Shown in pieces: positions 1-8,495 of a stretch of DNA of 64,000 nucleotides. The stretch is from Mesorhizobium sp. WSM3860 (GTDB lineage: Bacteria > Pseudomonadota > Alphaproteobacteria > Rhizobiales > Rhizobiaceae): contig NZ_NSGF01000020.1 of the NCBI RefSeq assembly GCF_002294995.1, positions 1 through 64,000 of the forward strand, read 5' to 3'. Under the pieces are notes generated by a model. The model did not search any database, had not been told where the DNA came from, and saw only the letters and a list, made by a program, of their open reading frames with translations. The translations under genes and the position numbers were made by a program. Numbering within the stretch: the first letter of the stretch is position 1; every line of letters starts with the position of its first letter.

Positions 1-77
1 CCTTCGATCCGCAGGGGCGGTCGGCCGGCAATGTCGCCGCCATCGACCAGGTCGACGCCAAGTACAACGTCCGCTGA
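1..77 (+). CDS. C-terminal fragment of an unidentified protein
   Basis: An open frame runs in from the window edge (codons from base 3) and ends in TGA at 75-77, giving only about 24 residues that finish in ...DAKYNVR. This is too short to assign a family. The tail is compatible with the C-terminus of a periplasmic sugar-binding protein, and the next operon phosphorylates a keto-triose or keto-tetrose, but that link is inference only. Confidence 0.4.
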   Translation, partial: FDPQGRSAGNVAAIDQVDAKYNVR

Positions 78-167
78 CCCAACTTCTACGCTGCGCGATC
101 ACATCTGGACCGACAGCAGGAGAAGAACGCTCCCACGCCGCCGCAAAACGCTCTATCTCTTTGTTTT

Positions 168-219
168 CACGCAATTCGGGACGGGAAAACCGTTACACAC
201 TTTTCCTGGAATTGCTCTA
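168..219. repeat. Dispersed palindromic repeat, copy 1
   Basis: A roughly 50-bp element runs from CACGCAATTCGGG to CCTGGAATTGCTCT. Its ends form an imperfect inverted repeat (GCAATTC-GG against CCTGGAATTGC) around an AAAACCGTTACACACTTTT-type centre. Related copies lie at 10831-10864 and 30519-30562. It sits 34 bases upstream of dhaK, between that gene and the preceding gene end, and could act as a terminator for the upstream gene. I recognise it as a common intergenic motif of Mesorhizobium genomes from memory, not from a search. Confidence 0.7.
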
Positions 220-253
220 GTCTCACGGCCGAGAACGTTGCAGGGAGGTGTGA

Positions 254-1261
254 ATGAGCCGGACGCAAAAGCTGATCAACGACGGCAATGCGGCGGTCGA
301 CGAAATGCTGGTCGGCATCATTGCCGCGCATCCCGAGCATCTTTGGCGTCCGGACAACGCGCCGCGTGCGGTCATCGCCAAGCATGGTCCGCGGGCCGGC
401 AAGGTGGCGCTGGTGATCGGCGGCGGGTCAGGCCATGAGCCGACGTTCCTCGGCTACGTCGGCAAGGGCTTGGCGGATGCCGCCGCGATCGGCAACGTCT
501 TCGCCTCGCCGCCGCCGCAGCCGGCGGTCGACGCGGCGATGGCCGCGAGCGGCGGTGCCGGCGTCCTATTCATGTACGGCAACTATGCCGGCGACGTGAT
601 GAATTTCGACATGGCGGCGGAGCTGCTGGAGATAGAAGGCGTCGAGGCACGCACGGTGCTGACCACCGACGACATCGCGTCGGCGCCGCGCGACCAGCGG
701 CAAAAGCGCCGCGGCGTGGCCGGCAACGTGTTCATCTTCAAGGCCGCGGGCGCGGCTGCCGATATGATGATGCCGCTGGACGAGGTGGAGCGGATCGCCC
801 GTCACGCCAACGACCGCACTTTCACCATGGGCGTGGCGCTCTCGTCCTGCTCCCTGCCGCAGACGCGGCGGCCAAGCTTCGATCTGCCAGCTGGCGAGAT
901 GGAGATCGGCATGGGCATCCATGGCGAGCCCGGCGTGCGGCGCGGGCCATTGCGTTCGGCCAACGATGTCGCCGACGAGATCATGGACGCGATCCTGGCG
1001 GAGATGAAGGCGCCGGCCGGAGGTCGTGTCGCTGTGCTGGTCAACTCTCTCGGCGCGACGCCGCTGATGGAACTTTACATCCTGAATGCCCGGATCGCGG
1101 AACGCCTGACGGCTGCCGGGCTGGTCGTCCACAAGACGCTGGTCGGCCCCTACTGCACATCGCTCGACATGGCCGGCGCCTCGATCACCGTCATGCATCT
1201 CGATGACGAGCTGCAGCGCATGATCGACCACCCCTGCGACTGCGCCATGTTTCGGAGCTGA
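254..1261 (+). CDS. dhaK: Dihydroxyacetone kinase, DhaK subunit
   Basis: Substrate-binding subunit (335 aa, normal for a stand-alone DhaK) of a cytoplasmic two- or three-part kinase that phosphorylates dihydroxyacetone or a related small ketose. Visible family motifs are GGGSGHEP at residues 56-63 and MGIHGEPG, whose His (about 223) forms the hemiaminal bond with the substrate in characterised DhaK. The ATG at 254 follows GGAGG with good spacing. dhaL starts 5 bases after the stop, so the two are co-translated. No DhaM phosphotransferase gene is visible here. Related split kinases of rhizobia act on erythrulose in tetritol catabolism, so the substrate is open. Confidence 0.9.
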   Translation: MSRTQKLINDGNAAVDEMLVGIIAAHPEHLWRPDNAPRAVIAKHGPRAGKVALVIGGGSGHEPTFLGYVGKGLADAAAIGNVFASPPPQPAVDAAMAASGGAGVLFMYGNYAGDVMNFDMAAELLEIEGVEARTVLTTDDIASAPRDQRQKRRGVAGNVFIFKAAGAAADMMMPLDEVERIARHANDRTFTMGVALSSCSLPQTRRPSFDLPAGEMEIGMGIHGEPGVRRGPLRSANDVADEIMDAILAEMKAPAGGRVAVLVNSLGATPLMELYILNARIAERLTAAGLVVHKTLVGPYCTSLDMAGASITVMHLDDELQRMIDHPCDCAMFRS

Positions 1262-1266
1262 GCGAG

Positions 1267-1875
1267 ATGGAGTTTACGACCGGGGACTTGAAAGCGCTTT
1301 TCGACGCCTTCTCTGTGCGGATGGCGACGGAGCGCGACAGGCTTTGCGCGCTTGACGGGGTAATCGGCGACGCCGACCACGGCATCGCCATGGAACAAGG
1401 CATGAAGGCCGCGGCCGATGCAGCCCAGGCCGCCGAGGGCACGCTGCAGGATGTGTTCAATGCCGCCGCCAAAGGCTTTCTCAACGCAGTCGGCGCCTCC
1501 TCCGGACCACTCTATGCGACCGCCCTGCTGCGCGCCGGCAAGGCCGCGGGTCCGCGCGGATCGATGCCGAGCGGCGAGTTGCGGACCGTCATTGCGGCGA
1601 TGCGCGACGGCATCGTCCAGCGCGGCAAAGCGGAACCCGGCCAGAAGACAATGCTCGATGCCTGGGCGCCGGCCGCGGACGCGGCAGCCAGTGGCCAGGA
1701 CGCCGATACCATCGCCGCCGCTGCCCACAAGGGAGCAGAAGCGACACGCGATATGATCGCCACCGTCGGCCGCGCCGCGCGTCTCGGCGAGCGCTCGCTG
1801 GGTCATCCAGACCCCGGCTCGGTTTCGGCCGCAATGCTGGTCGAAGAAATCTGCAATGCGATGAAGACCGCCTGA
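1267..1875 (+). CDS. dhaL: Dihydroxyacetone kinase, DhaL subunit
   Basis: Nucleotide-binding subunit (202 aa) that works with DhaK. The signature GDADHG near residues 34-39 holds the aspartates that coordinate magnesium and the bound ADP or ATP. A later Gly-Ser-rich segment (GASSGPLYATALLRAG, about residue 78) matches the phosphate-binding helix-capping loop. It lies directly behind dhaK, forming a two-gene operon. The downstream tetR gene is on the other strand. The phosphoryl donor (PTS DhaM or ATP) cannot be told from the sequence. Confidence 0.88.
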   Translation: MEFTTGDLKALFDAFSVRMATERDRLCALDGVIGDADHGIAMEQGMKAAADAAQAAEGTLQDVFNAAAKGFLNAVGASSGPLYATALLRAGKAAGPRGSMPSGELRTVIAAMRDGIVQRGKAEPGQKTMLDAWAPAADAAASGQDADTIAAAAHKGAEATRDMIATVGRAARLGERSLGHPDPGSVSAAMLVEEICNAMKTA

Positions 1876-1943
1876 GTCGCCGGAGCGGCCGCCGTTCAGT
1901 TCAGATGGCGTGGCGCTCAGCAGCGTCGATCAGCCGGCCTTGC

Positions 1944-2609
1944 TCAGCCGTGGGTTCGCGGCAGCATCTTTTCGGCAAAGGCCTCCACCTCTCCCTCGCG
2001 GGGTTCTTTGCCCGTGTGCGTTAGCAGGTAGGCCGGCGTCAGGAAAAGACGGTTGCTCACCGGCTCGACGATCTCGAGCGAGTAATAGCCGATCTGCGTG
2101 AAGTACAGCACGCGCGCCCGTACGAAGGCCTCCGTGTCTGCGTAACCGTGCCGCGAAAACATCGCCCGGATGGCATCGACCCGCGCATCGTCTTCCTCGT
2201 TCACGATACGATGGACCTTGGCGGACTGGCGCGACCAGGCACGCACGGCGAAATCCAGGCGCGGATTGAAAAGCTTCTCATCCAGCCAGCACTCGAAGAC
2301 ATTGAGCACGGCCTCAGTTATCGACGCGGCGGGCCGGCCGGCCTGCTCGACGATGAAGCGGGTGTTGTTGTTGCGCCAATAGTCGAGAAGCTGATCCAGC
2401 AGGTCCTGGCGGCTCTTGAAATACCAGTAGAAGCTTGAGCGGGAGACGTTCAGCTTTTGCCCGAGGCCCAGGACGCGAACGGCCTCCACGCCCTCGGAGA
2501 TGAGCGTCTCCAGCGCTAGCTTCATCCAGTCTTCGCGCGTCACCTTGGTGTTGCCGATCAGACCGGACCGTCGTCGCACGACTGGATCAGCACTGGAATC
2601 GGAAAGCAT
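1944..2609 (-). CDS. TetR family transcriptional regulator
   Basis: A 221-aa regulator. The N-terminal helix-turn-helix spans about residues 22-70, with the typical TetR stretch ending in SRSSFYWYFKSRQDLLDQLL. The remaining all-alpha domain is a ligand and dimer domain of unrecognised specificity. It lies 51 bases beyond the last sarcosine oxidase gene on the same strand, so it may be the distal gene of that unit. The pair of palindromes upstream of soxB (7751-7795) is a natural candidate operator, which is inference from position. Convergent with dhaL. Confidence 0.85.
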   Translation of the reverse strand: MLSDSSADPVVRRRSGLIGNTKVTREDWMKLALETLISEGVEAVRVLGLGQKLNVSRSSFYWYFKSRQDLLDQLLDYWRNNNTRFIVEQAGRPAASITEAVLNVFECWLDEKLFNPRLDFAVRAWSRQSAKVHRIVNEEDDARVDAIRAMFSRHGYADTEAFVRARVLYFTQIGYYSLEIVEPVSNRLFLTPAYLLTHTGKEPREGEVEAFAEKMLPRTHG

Positions 2610-2660
2610 AGCAGCCCGGCCAAGGTTAGACGCCGGCTAGATAGACGCGAAACCGCGTCA

Positions 2661-3185
2661 CTACAATCCTGATGAGTGTTCGAGCCATTCCCACAGGTAA
2701 GGTGCCAAACCGCGATCGACGTGCAGACGAGCTCGGTCAGGGCCGCCAAACCGATAGAACAAGACAGTGACGCCGGCAAAGAGCACCGAGGCCGACCGGC
2801 TTGCCTGCCCCGGATCGCGCGCCGTGCCCTTGGCGACCAGACCGGCCAGACCCGGCCCCTCGATCTCGAACACATGCAGTCCGGCATCCATGACCGAGAC
2901 CGCGAACCCGTCCTCGTGCCAGCCGGCCGCGACGGGCAATGGCCGTTGACTTACGGCGAGAATGCGATCGCGCGCGATGCGCAGCATGTATTTGTCGCCG
3001 CTGGCAACCGCACCGGCGCCGACCCCCTCGCCCGCGAGGCCCGAAGCCTGCGCCCAAGCCGTCAGGTCGCCGCTGATAAGAAGCTGGTTCAGCCCGCCCA
3101 ACGTCCGCACGCTGATCCCGTCCTTGTTCAGGACCGCGGTGGTCCAGTCGGGCGCCGCCGGCCACTTTTCGGCGAGGTTACGCAT
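2661..3185 (-). CDS. soxG: Sarcosine oxidase, gamma subunit
   Basis: Small subunit (174 aa) of the heterotetrameric sarcosine oxidase, which oxidatively demethylates sarcosine to glycine and passes the methyl group to tetrahydrofolate. I chose the ATG at 3185 (MRNLAEKW) rather than the longer open frame because it overlaps the soxA stop by 8 bases (ATGCGTAA), which is typical translational coupling. The C-terminus (FYRFGGPDRARLHVDRGLAPYLWEWL) matches the conserved end of SoxG. Last structural gene of soxBDAG. Confidence 0.85.
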   Translation of the reverse strand: MRNLAEKWPAAPDWTTAVLNKDGISVRTLGGLNQLLISGDLTAWAQASGLAGEGVGAGAVASGDKYMLRIARDRILAVSQRPLPVAAGWHEDGFAVSVMDAGLHVFEIEGPGLAGLVAKGTARDPGQASRSASVLFAGVTVLFYRFGGPDRARLHVDRGLAPYLWEWLEHSSGL

Positions 3186-6057
3186 GCAGGCGGCTCCCTT
3201 CCGGATCGAAGGCGCAGGGCGCGACGATAGTGGCCTGGCGCACGACGCCGAGGTGCTGGACGTCGATCGTTTGGCCATGCCGCGCGGCGCCCCGTTCGAT
3301 GAGCGCCAAGGCGACCGGGCGCCCCAGAGTCGGGCTTTGATAGCTCGAGGTGACGAAGCCGATGCTTCGGAGGCGGCCGCCGCTTTTCTCGACACCATGC
3401 GCGCCGGTCGCCAACGGCGCCTCGCCTTCGCCGACAGCCAGGCCGACAAGCTGAGTGCGATCGGTTCGGCTCGCCGCTTCGGTGAAAAGCGATCGCCGGC
3501 CGACGAACTCACCTTTCCGCTTGGTCCGCGGTCCCGCGACGCCGAGGTCGTGCGGCATGACGTTGCCGTCGGTGTCTTTGCCGATGACGATGTAGCCCTT
3601 CTCGGCGCGCAGGATCATCAGCGATTCAAGCCCGAGCAGCACGGCGTCGAACGCGCGGCCCTGCTGCTGCATCTTTGCCCACAGCACCTCGGCCCGGTCG
3701 GCGCGGATGGAGATTTCGTAGCTTCGGTCGCCGGTAAAAGAGACCCGGGCAATGCGCACCTCGTCGCCGGCAAAGCGGCCGGCGGTAACCGCCATATGCG
3801 GCAGGCTAGCATCGTCCAGCGCGGCACCCAGATCGAGCGCCTCTACGAGCCCGCGCGCATTTGGACCCGAAACGGTCAAGGTGGCGTATTGGGCGGTGGC
3901 GTTGTGGATATAGACCGCATCGCGGCCGAAGCGGTCCTGCCGCCACTCTTCGAGGCGCGCGTGGACTGCCGCGACATGCGACGACGAGCAGGAGACGATG
4001 AAGCGGTGCTCGTCCAAACGTACCAGCACGCCGTCATCGAAGACGACGCCATTTTCCGACAGCATGAATCCGTAGCGGCAATGGCCGGGTTTCAGGGTCG
4101 ACATCGTGCTGTAATAGATGAAGTCGACGAATTCGGCCGCGCGCGGACCGATCACCTCGATCTTGCCGAGCGTCGAGCCGTCGAAGAGCGCAACGGACTG
4201 CCGGGCGCGCCGCGCTTCCTGCTGGATCGTGCCTCCGGCTTCGCCGCTTCCGTAATAGGCCGGCCTCAGCCAGCCGCCGTATTCCTGGAATACGCCACCC
4301 GCGGCGCGATGGTTTGCCTCCAGCGGCAGGCGGCGGACCGGGACGTGCATGCTGCCCCGGCGCGCTCCCGCCAGGCTGGCGAACGGCACAGGCGTGAAGG
4401 GCGGCCGGTAGGTGGTGGTGCCGACCTCGGGAATGGGGCGGCCGGTGACATCGGCCAGCAGCGCCAGGCCGTTCAGGTTCGACGTCTTGCCCTGGTCGGT
4501 CGCCATGCCGAGCGTCGTATAGCGCTTCAGGTGCTCGACGGAGACGAAGTTCTCCCGCGCCGCCAGCTCGACGTCCTTGGCAGTGACGTCGCTCTGGTAG
4601 TCGATCCAGATGCGGCCCTTGGCTTTGGGCTGCGGCCACAGGCTGACGACGCCAAGCGTTCTTTCCACACCCGTGCTGCGAGGTGCCGACGACGATGAGC
4701 CGAACCCGTCGAGTGCCGCCAGGCCGCTGGCCAAGGTTTCGGAAAGCGACGCCGTGCCGGACACCGCGCCGGCTACGCCGATCCCCTCGATAGCTTCTCC
4801 GGGAATAAAAGCCGCCAGTTGATCGCTCCAGGCGAGCTTGCCTTTCGCCTGCGAGAACAGATGCACGGTGGGTGTCCAGCCGCCCGAGACGAGCACGCAA
4901 TCGGCCGCAAGGGCCGTACCGTCGTCGAGCAGAACACCCTGAACGGCGTTGCGGCCGCGCGCCGCCGCAATGGTGCGTCCGTCGAGGACCCGAATGCCGG
5001 TCTTCGCCTGCGCGCCGCCCTCACGCCGGCAATCGACCACCGTCACCGAAGCGCCGGCCGCCGCCAGCGCCGAGGCCGGCTCGTAGGCGCTGTCATTGTT
5101 GGTTGCGACCACGACCTGCCAGCCGACAAGGACGCCATGCCTGCGCAGGTAGCTCAACGCCGCGTCAGCGGACAGTATGCCCGGAAGGTCGTTGTTGGCG
5201 AACGGAACCGGCCGTTCGATCGCGCCCGTCGCCAGCACGATGCGGCGCGGGCGCACGCGCCACAGCGTGTCGGGTCGGCCGTCGCGGTGAAGCTGGTTGA
5301 GCGCGACCAGATTGTGATCATAGAAGCCGAAGGCGGTCGTATCGCTGAGCACGAGATGCCCGCTGCTCTTCAGCCGGGCCACCGTCGCATCGACCCATGC
5401 CGCACCCTCCACGCCGTCGACTTCGCCAGCACGGTGGCGCAGCGAGCCGCCGGGATGCGTCCGGTCGTCGACCAGGACGACCGAGTGCCCGGCTGCCGCC
5501 GCGCCAGAAGCCGCGGCGAGGCCGGCCGGTCCTGCGCCGACCACCAGGATGTCGCAATGATGGTTGATCTGGTCCGAGACCTGACGCGGCTTCCAATTGC
5601 GGTCGACGATGCCGAGCCCGGCCATGGCGCGGATGCGCGGCTCGAACAGGTGCCAGTCCGGCCACATGAAGGTCTTGTAGTAGAATGCGGCGGGGAGGAA
5701 ACGGGCAAGGCGGTCCAGCACCGCGTTGCGGTCGGCCAGCGCCGTCGGCGACGCGTTGACGCTCTTGACCGTGAGGCCGTCCCGCGCTGGCACGGTCGTT
5801 GCCCGCGCATTCGGCACGCGGCCGCCGGCGCTCTCGATATCGACCAGCGCGTTGGGCTCCTCCACGCCGGATCCCCAGATGCCACGCGGCCGATGATATT
5901 TGAAGCTGCGGCCGACGATCGCCCGGCCGCTTGCCAACAAGGCAGAGGCGATCGTGTCGCCGGCGAAGCCGTCGACGCGCGCGCCGTCGAAAGTGAAGCT
6001 CAGCGGACGGGCCCGATCGATATCGCTGCCGCCATTGGCAAGACGCGATGCGCTCAT
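3178..6057 (-). CDS. soxA: Sarcosine oxidase, alpha subunit
   Basis: Large subunit (959 aa). Order of parts: an N-terminal ferredoxin-like region (from about residue 10), a Rossmann NAD-binding domain with VVGAGPAGLAAASGAAAAGH at about 170-190, a pyridine-nucleotide-oxidoreductase-like middle, and a C-terminal GcvT/aminomethyltransferase domain with the folate-type stretch EKGYIVIGKDTDGNVMPHDLG. The start at 6057 overlaps the soxD stop (ATGA), so the upstream 34 codons of the longer frame are discarded. Acts in the cytoplasm with SoxB, SoxD and SoxG in glycine betaine, dimethylglycine and sarcosine breakdown. Confidence 0.93.
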   Translation of the reverse strand: MSASRLANGGSDIDRARPLSFTFDGARVDGFAGDTIASALLASGRAIVGRSFKYHRPRGIWGSGVEEPNALVDIESAGGRVPNARATTVPARDGLTVKSVNASPTALADRNAVLDRLARFLPAAFYYKTFMWPDWHLFEPRIRAMAGLGIVDRNWKPRQVSDQINHHCDILVVGAGPAGLAAASGAAAAGHSVVLVDDRTHPGGSLRHRAGEVDGVEGAAWVDATVARLKSSGHLVLSDTTAFGFYDHNLVALNQLHRDGRPDTLWRVRPRRIVLATGAIERPVPFANNDLPGILSADAALSYLRRHGVLVGWQVVVATNNDSAYEPASALAAAGASVTVVDCRREGGAQAKTGIRVLDGRTIAAARGRNAVQGVLLDDGTALAADCVLVSGGWTPTVHLFSQAKGKLAWSDQLAAFIPGEAIEGIGVAGAVSGTASLSETLASGLAALDGFGSSSSAPRSTGVERTLGVVSLWPQPKAKGRIWIDYQSDVTAKDVELAARENFVSVEHLKRYTTLGMATDQGKTSNLNGLALLADVTGRPIPEVGTTTYRPPFTPVPFASLAGARRGSMHVPVRRLPLEANHRAAGGVFQEYGGWLRPAYYGSGEAGGTIQQEARRARQSVALFDGSTLGKIEVIGPRAAEFVDFIYYSTMSTLKPGHCRYGFMLSENGVVFDDGVLVRLDEHRFIVSCSSSHVAAVHARLEEWRQDRFGRDAVYIHNATAQYATLTVSGPNARGLVEALDLGAALDDASLPHMAVTAGRFAGDEVRIARVSFTGDRSYEISIRADRAEVLWAKMQQQGRAFDAVLLGLESLMILRAEKGYIVIGKDTDGNVMPHDLGVAGPRTKRKGEFVGRRSLFTEAASRTDRTQLVGLAVGEGEAPLATGAHGVEKSGGRLRSIGFVTSSYQSPTLGRPVALALIERGAARHGQTIDVQHLGVVRQATIVAPCAFDPEGSRLHA

Positions 6058-6323
6058 GCACCGTGCTCCGCTTCGCCGAGCACGGAGGAACCCGACACCT
6101 TGTGGTTGACGCTGTCGCGGCTCATCGCAAAGAACTCGCCGCAGGTCAGGTGCATCCAAATTTCGCGGGTCGAGCCCCTCGGGTTGTCGCGCATGTGGAG
6201 GTAGCCGGCCCAGCGCTCGGCCGTCACGTCGCCGCCGTCGGGCCGCAAATTGCCGGCCTCGCCGCCATAGTGAAATTCGCTTTCTTCGCGCGGCCCGCAG
6301 AACGGACAGGGAAAGAGCTGCAT
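6054..6323 (-). CDS. soxD: Sarcosine oxidase, delta subunit
   Basis: Small zinc-binding subunit (89 aa from ATG 6323). CPFCG near the N-terminus and the later HLTC supply the Cys/His ligands seen in SoxD. I use MQLFPCPFCG as the start because GAAGG lies about 10 bases upstream and the choice clears the soxB stop (6337-6339). The stop overlaps soxA by 4 bases. Position between soxB and soxA is the canonical order. Confidence 0.88.
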   Translation of the reverse strand: MQLFPCPFCGPREESEFHYGGEAGNLRPDGGDVTAERWAGYLHMRDNPRGSTREIWMHLTCGEFFAMSRDSVNHKVSGSSVLGEAEHGA

Positions 6324-6336
6324 CTTTACTAAACCT

Positions 6337-7590
6337 TCAATGGGCAATGCCGGAGCCGGCCGCCTCGTCGATCAGCCGGCCGCGGGCGAAGCGGTCGAGA
6401 TCGAAAGGCCGGCTGATGTCGTGGTGCCTGCCTGTGGCAAGCAAATGGGCAAGCAGCGTGCCGCCGGCGGGAATCGCCTTGAAGCCGCCCGTGCCCCAGC
6501 CGCAATTGAGGAAAAGGCCGGGCAACGGCGATTCGCCGATGATGGGAGAGGAATCGGGGACGACGTCTACGATGCCTGCCCATTGCCGCATCATCTTCAG
6601 CTGGCCGAAGATCGGGAACATTTCGAGCATGCCTGCGATCACGCCTTCCAGCACCGGCAAATTGCCGCGCTGGCCGTAGGACGGGATGCGGTCGAGCGCG
6701 CCGCCGATCACCAGTTCGCCCTTGTCCGATTGGCTGACATAGACGCCCGTATCCGGCGAGATCACCACCGTGTCGATAATCGGTTTGACCGGCTCGGATA
6801 CACAGGCCTGCAGCGCGTAGGAATTGACGGGCAGCCGGAACCCCGCCTTGGCCGCCAGCACCGACGAGTGGCCGGCCACCGCCATCCCCGTACGCTCGGC
6901 CCGGATTGCGCCGCGCGACGTGACGACGCCGCGGCAGCGCCCGTTCTCGATGATAAAGTCGGTGATCTCGCAGTTCTGAATGATGTCGACGCCGAGACGG
7001 CTGGCGGCGCGCGCATAGCCCCAGGCGACAGCGTCATGACGGGCAGTGCCGCCGCTCGGCTGCCAGGTGCCGCCATAGACCGGGTAGCGGGCATCCGGGG
7101 CGAAATTGTAGATCGGCACCACGCGGCGCACGTCCTCGACCGAGAACAATTCGCAATCGATGCCGTTGACCTGAATGGCGTTGACGGACCGGGCAGCGGT
7201 TTCCATTCCCGCTTCGCTATGCGCGAGGGTGAGAATGCCGCGCGCGGAAAACATCACATTGTAGTTCAGATCCTTCGACAGCCTCTTGTAGAGACTATGC
7301 GCCAGTCCGTAGATCGCCGCGCTTTCGGGGTAGAAGTAATTTGAGCGGACCACGGTTGTGTTCCGGCCGGTGTTGCCGCCGCCGATCCAGCCTTTCTCGA
7401 GCAACGCCACATTGGTGACGCCGTGGTTCTTTGCGAGATAGTAAGCCGTAGCGAGGCCGTGGCCACCACCGCCGATGATGATGGCGTCGTAACGCGGCTT
7501 GGGCTCCGGCGAGCGCCAGGCCTGCTCCCAGCCCGTCTGGCCGGCGACGCCTTCCTTGAACAGTGAAAGCGCTGAATAGTGCCTTGTCAT
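6337..7590 (-). CDS. soxB: Sarcosine oxidase, beta subunit
   Basis: Catalytic flavoprotein subunit (417 aa) of the FAD-dependent oxidoreductase (DAO) family. The dinucleotide-binding motif IIIGGGGHGLATAYYLAK lies at about residues 37-54, followed by the E-K segment and GGGNTGRNTTVVRSNY. In characterised SoxB a His carries covalent FMN; His185 in GTARHDAVAW is the likely counterpart here, by my alignment from memory. First gene of soxB-soxD-soxA-soxG. The upstream region carries two palindromes. No glyA or purU neighbour is present, unlike many sox operons. Confidence 0.93.
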   Translation of the reverse strand: MTRHYSALSLFKEGVAGQTGWEQAWRSPEPKPRYDAIIIGGGGHGLATAYYLAKNHGVTNVALLEKGWIGGGNTGRNTTVVRSNYFYPESAAIYGLAHSLYKRLSKDLNYNVMFSARGILTLAHSEAGMETAARSVNAIQVNGIDCELFSVEDVRRVVPIYNFAPDARYPVYGGTWQPSGGTARHDAVAWGYARAASRLGVDIIQNCEITDFIIENGRCRGVVTSRGAIRAERTGMAVAGHSSVLAAKAGFRLPVNSYALQACVSEPVKPIIDTVVISPDTGVYVSQSDKGELVIGGALDRIPSYGQRGNLPVLEGVIAGMLEMFPIFGQLKMMRQWAGIVDVVPDSSPIIGESPLPGLFLNCGWGTGGFKAIPAGGTLLAHLLATGRHHDISRPFDLDRFARGRLIDEAAGSGIAH

Positions 7591-7946
7591 GCGCTCCGGC
7601 CCGCGTCACGTGCGCGATATCGCAATGGTGCCAAGAAACCCCGAGACGCCATATCGGCGGCGCAATACCAAACCGGCGCAATCAACTCGTCCCGTCCTCG
7701 AAAGTCCATGACCCATCCCGTCCTGCCGCGGTTCGACAAAAATCGTCGACCTTCGCGCGGCGCGAAGTTAGCTTGAATGGACACCTGTGTCCATTGGGTA
7801 ATCGAGCCGCGCGTCGCACGAGCGGGGTACCGGCCATCCGGGCCAAGTGAAATGCATTTGCGCGTGTCAGGCGCATGGCGGATTTCATTTGCTTGGTGCT
7901 CCCCCTTCTATGGGGCAAACTCCCCGCCGGGCTGTCAGGAGGAGAA
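7591..7946. other. Intergenic region, soxB / acyltransferase-like gene
   Basis: 356 bases between divergent genes. It holds the two palindromes listed separately and a GGAGGAGAA ribosome-binding site just before 7947. A minus-strand frame of 65 codons (7587-7784) ends in an ATGA overlap with soxB, but it has no recognisable protein features and starts at a GTG inside the palindrome. I see no convincing -35/-10 pair. Confidence 0.5.
7751..7795. promoter_or_regulatory. Twin palindromes, candidate TetR operator
   Basis: Two perfect palindromes lie 8 bases apart. The first is CTTCGCGC-G-GCGCGAAG at 7751-7767. The second is AATGGACAC-CT-GTGTCCATT at 7776-7795. The second has the size and symmetry of a TetR-family operator and sits about 185 bases upstream of soxB and 150 upstream of the divergent gene. 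The assignment to the TetR protein at 1944-2609 is inference; no second copy was seen next to the tetR start. Confidence 0.55.
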
Positions 7947-8387
7947 ATGAGAGCACGCGCAGCGACGGTCGGAGATCTCGAGGATGTTTTCCGCGGCCTG
8001 TCCAAGCGAATGTCGGACGAGTACCTGGCGGCCGGCAAGGACAGCAAGGCCGCTTACGACAATCTGATGATGAACCTGAAGGAAGGCCGGGCGCATGCGC
8101 TGGTCGAGGGCGACAAGGCCGTCGCGATCATCGCCTGGCATGAGCATGGCGACGCGGCCGACACACTGTTTGCCGCGCAGGAGGACTTCTTCAGAGCGGC
8201 AACCGTTCGCTTCTGCAGGCGTCACATCCGCCACATCCAGGCGCTCGCCGGCAATCTGCCCGTGCACTCGCGCAGCTGGCTCGATGGACCGGACGTGGCA
8301 AAATGGTTTCGGCTCATCGGCTATGTCGAGCGGGGACAGGAGAATGGCGCCACCCTGTTCGAACTGCCGCCGGCATCCAATGGCTGA
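7947..8387 (+). CDS. Small GNAT-like protein (phage gp13-like fold)
   Basis: 146 aa from the ATG at 7947, which follows a strong GGAGGAG site; the longer frame has no such site. The layout (N-terminal MRARAATVGDLEDVF, a central LVEGDKAVAIIAWH strand pair, a helix of about 25 residues rich in Arg/His, then HSRSWLDGPDVAKWFRLIGY and a closing FELPP strand) resembles GNAT-like proteins such as the small T7 gp13 class. This is resemblance by eye only. Substrate unknown. It is followed after 108 bases by a secreted protein gene on the same strand. Confidence 0.6.
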   Translation: MRARAATVGDLEDVFRGLSKRMSDEYLAAGKDSKAAYDNLMMNLKEGRAHALVEGDKAVAIIAWHEHGDAADTLFAAQEDFFRAATVRFCRRHIRHIQALAGNLPVHSRSWLDGPDVAKWFRLIGYVERGQENGATLFELPPASNG

Positions 8388-8495
8388 GACCGGTTATTGG
8401 CGCAGCGGCTTGCACCGCGCAGCAATTGGCGGGATGGTGTGGAAGGCAGCCGGGGGCGCTGGCAGGCCGGAGATGCATGGCTGCTGGAAATCGAA

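Noticed and set aside
2962..6204. Long plus-strand open frames (578 and 461 codons) opposite soxA
   Set aside because: They are antisense shadows of a GC-rich gene: no ribosome-binding sites, compositions full of Arg/Ala/Gly/His, and no family motifs, while soxA on the other strand has clear domains.
7587..7784. 65-codon minus-strand ORF ending in an ATGA overlap with soxB
   Set aside because: The overlap is attractive, but the start is a GTG inside the operator-like palindrome, composition is unconvincing and no Shine-Dalgarno is present. Left as a note only.
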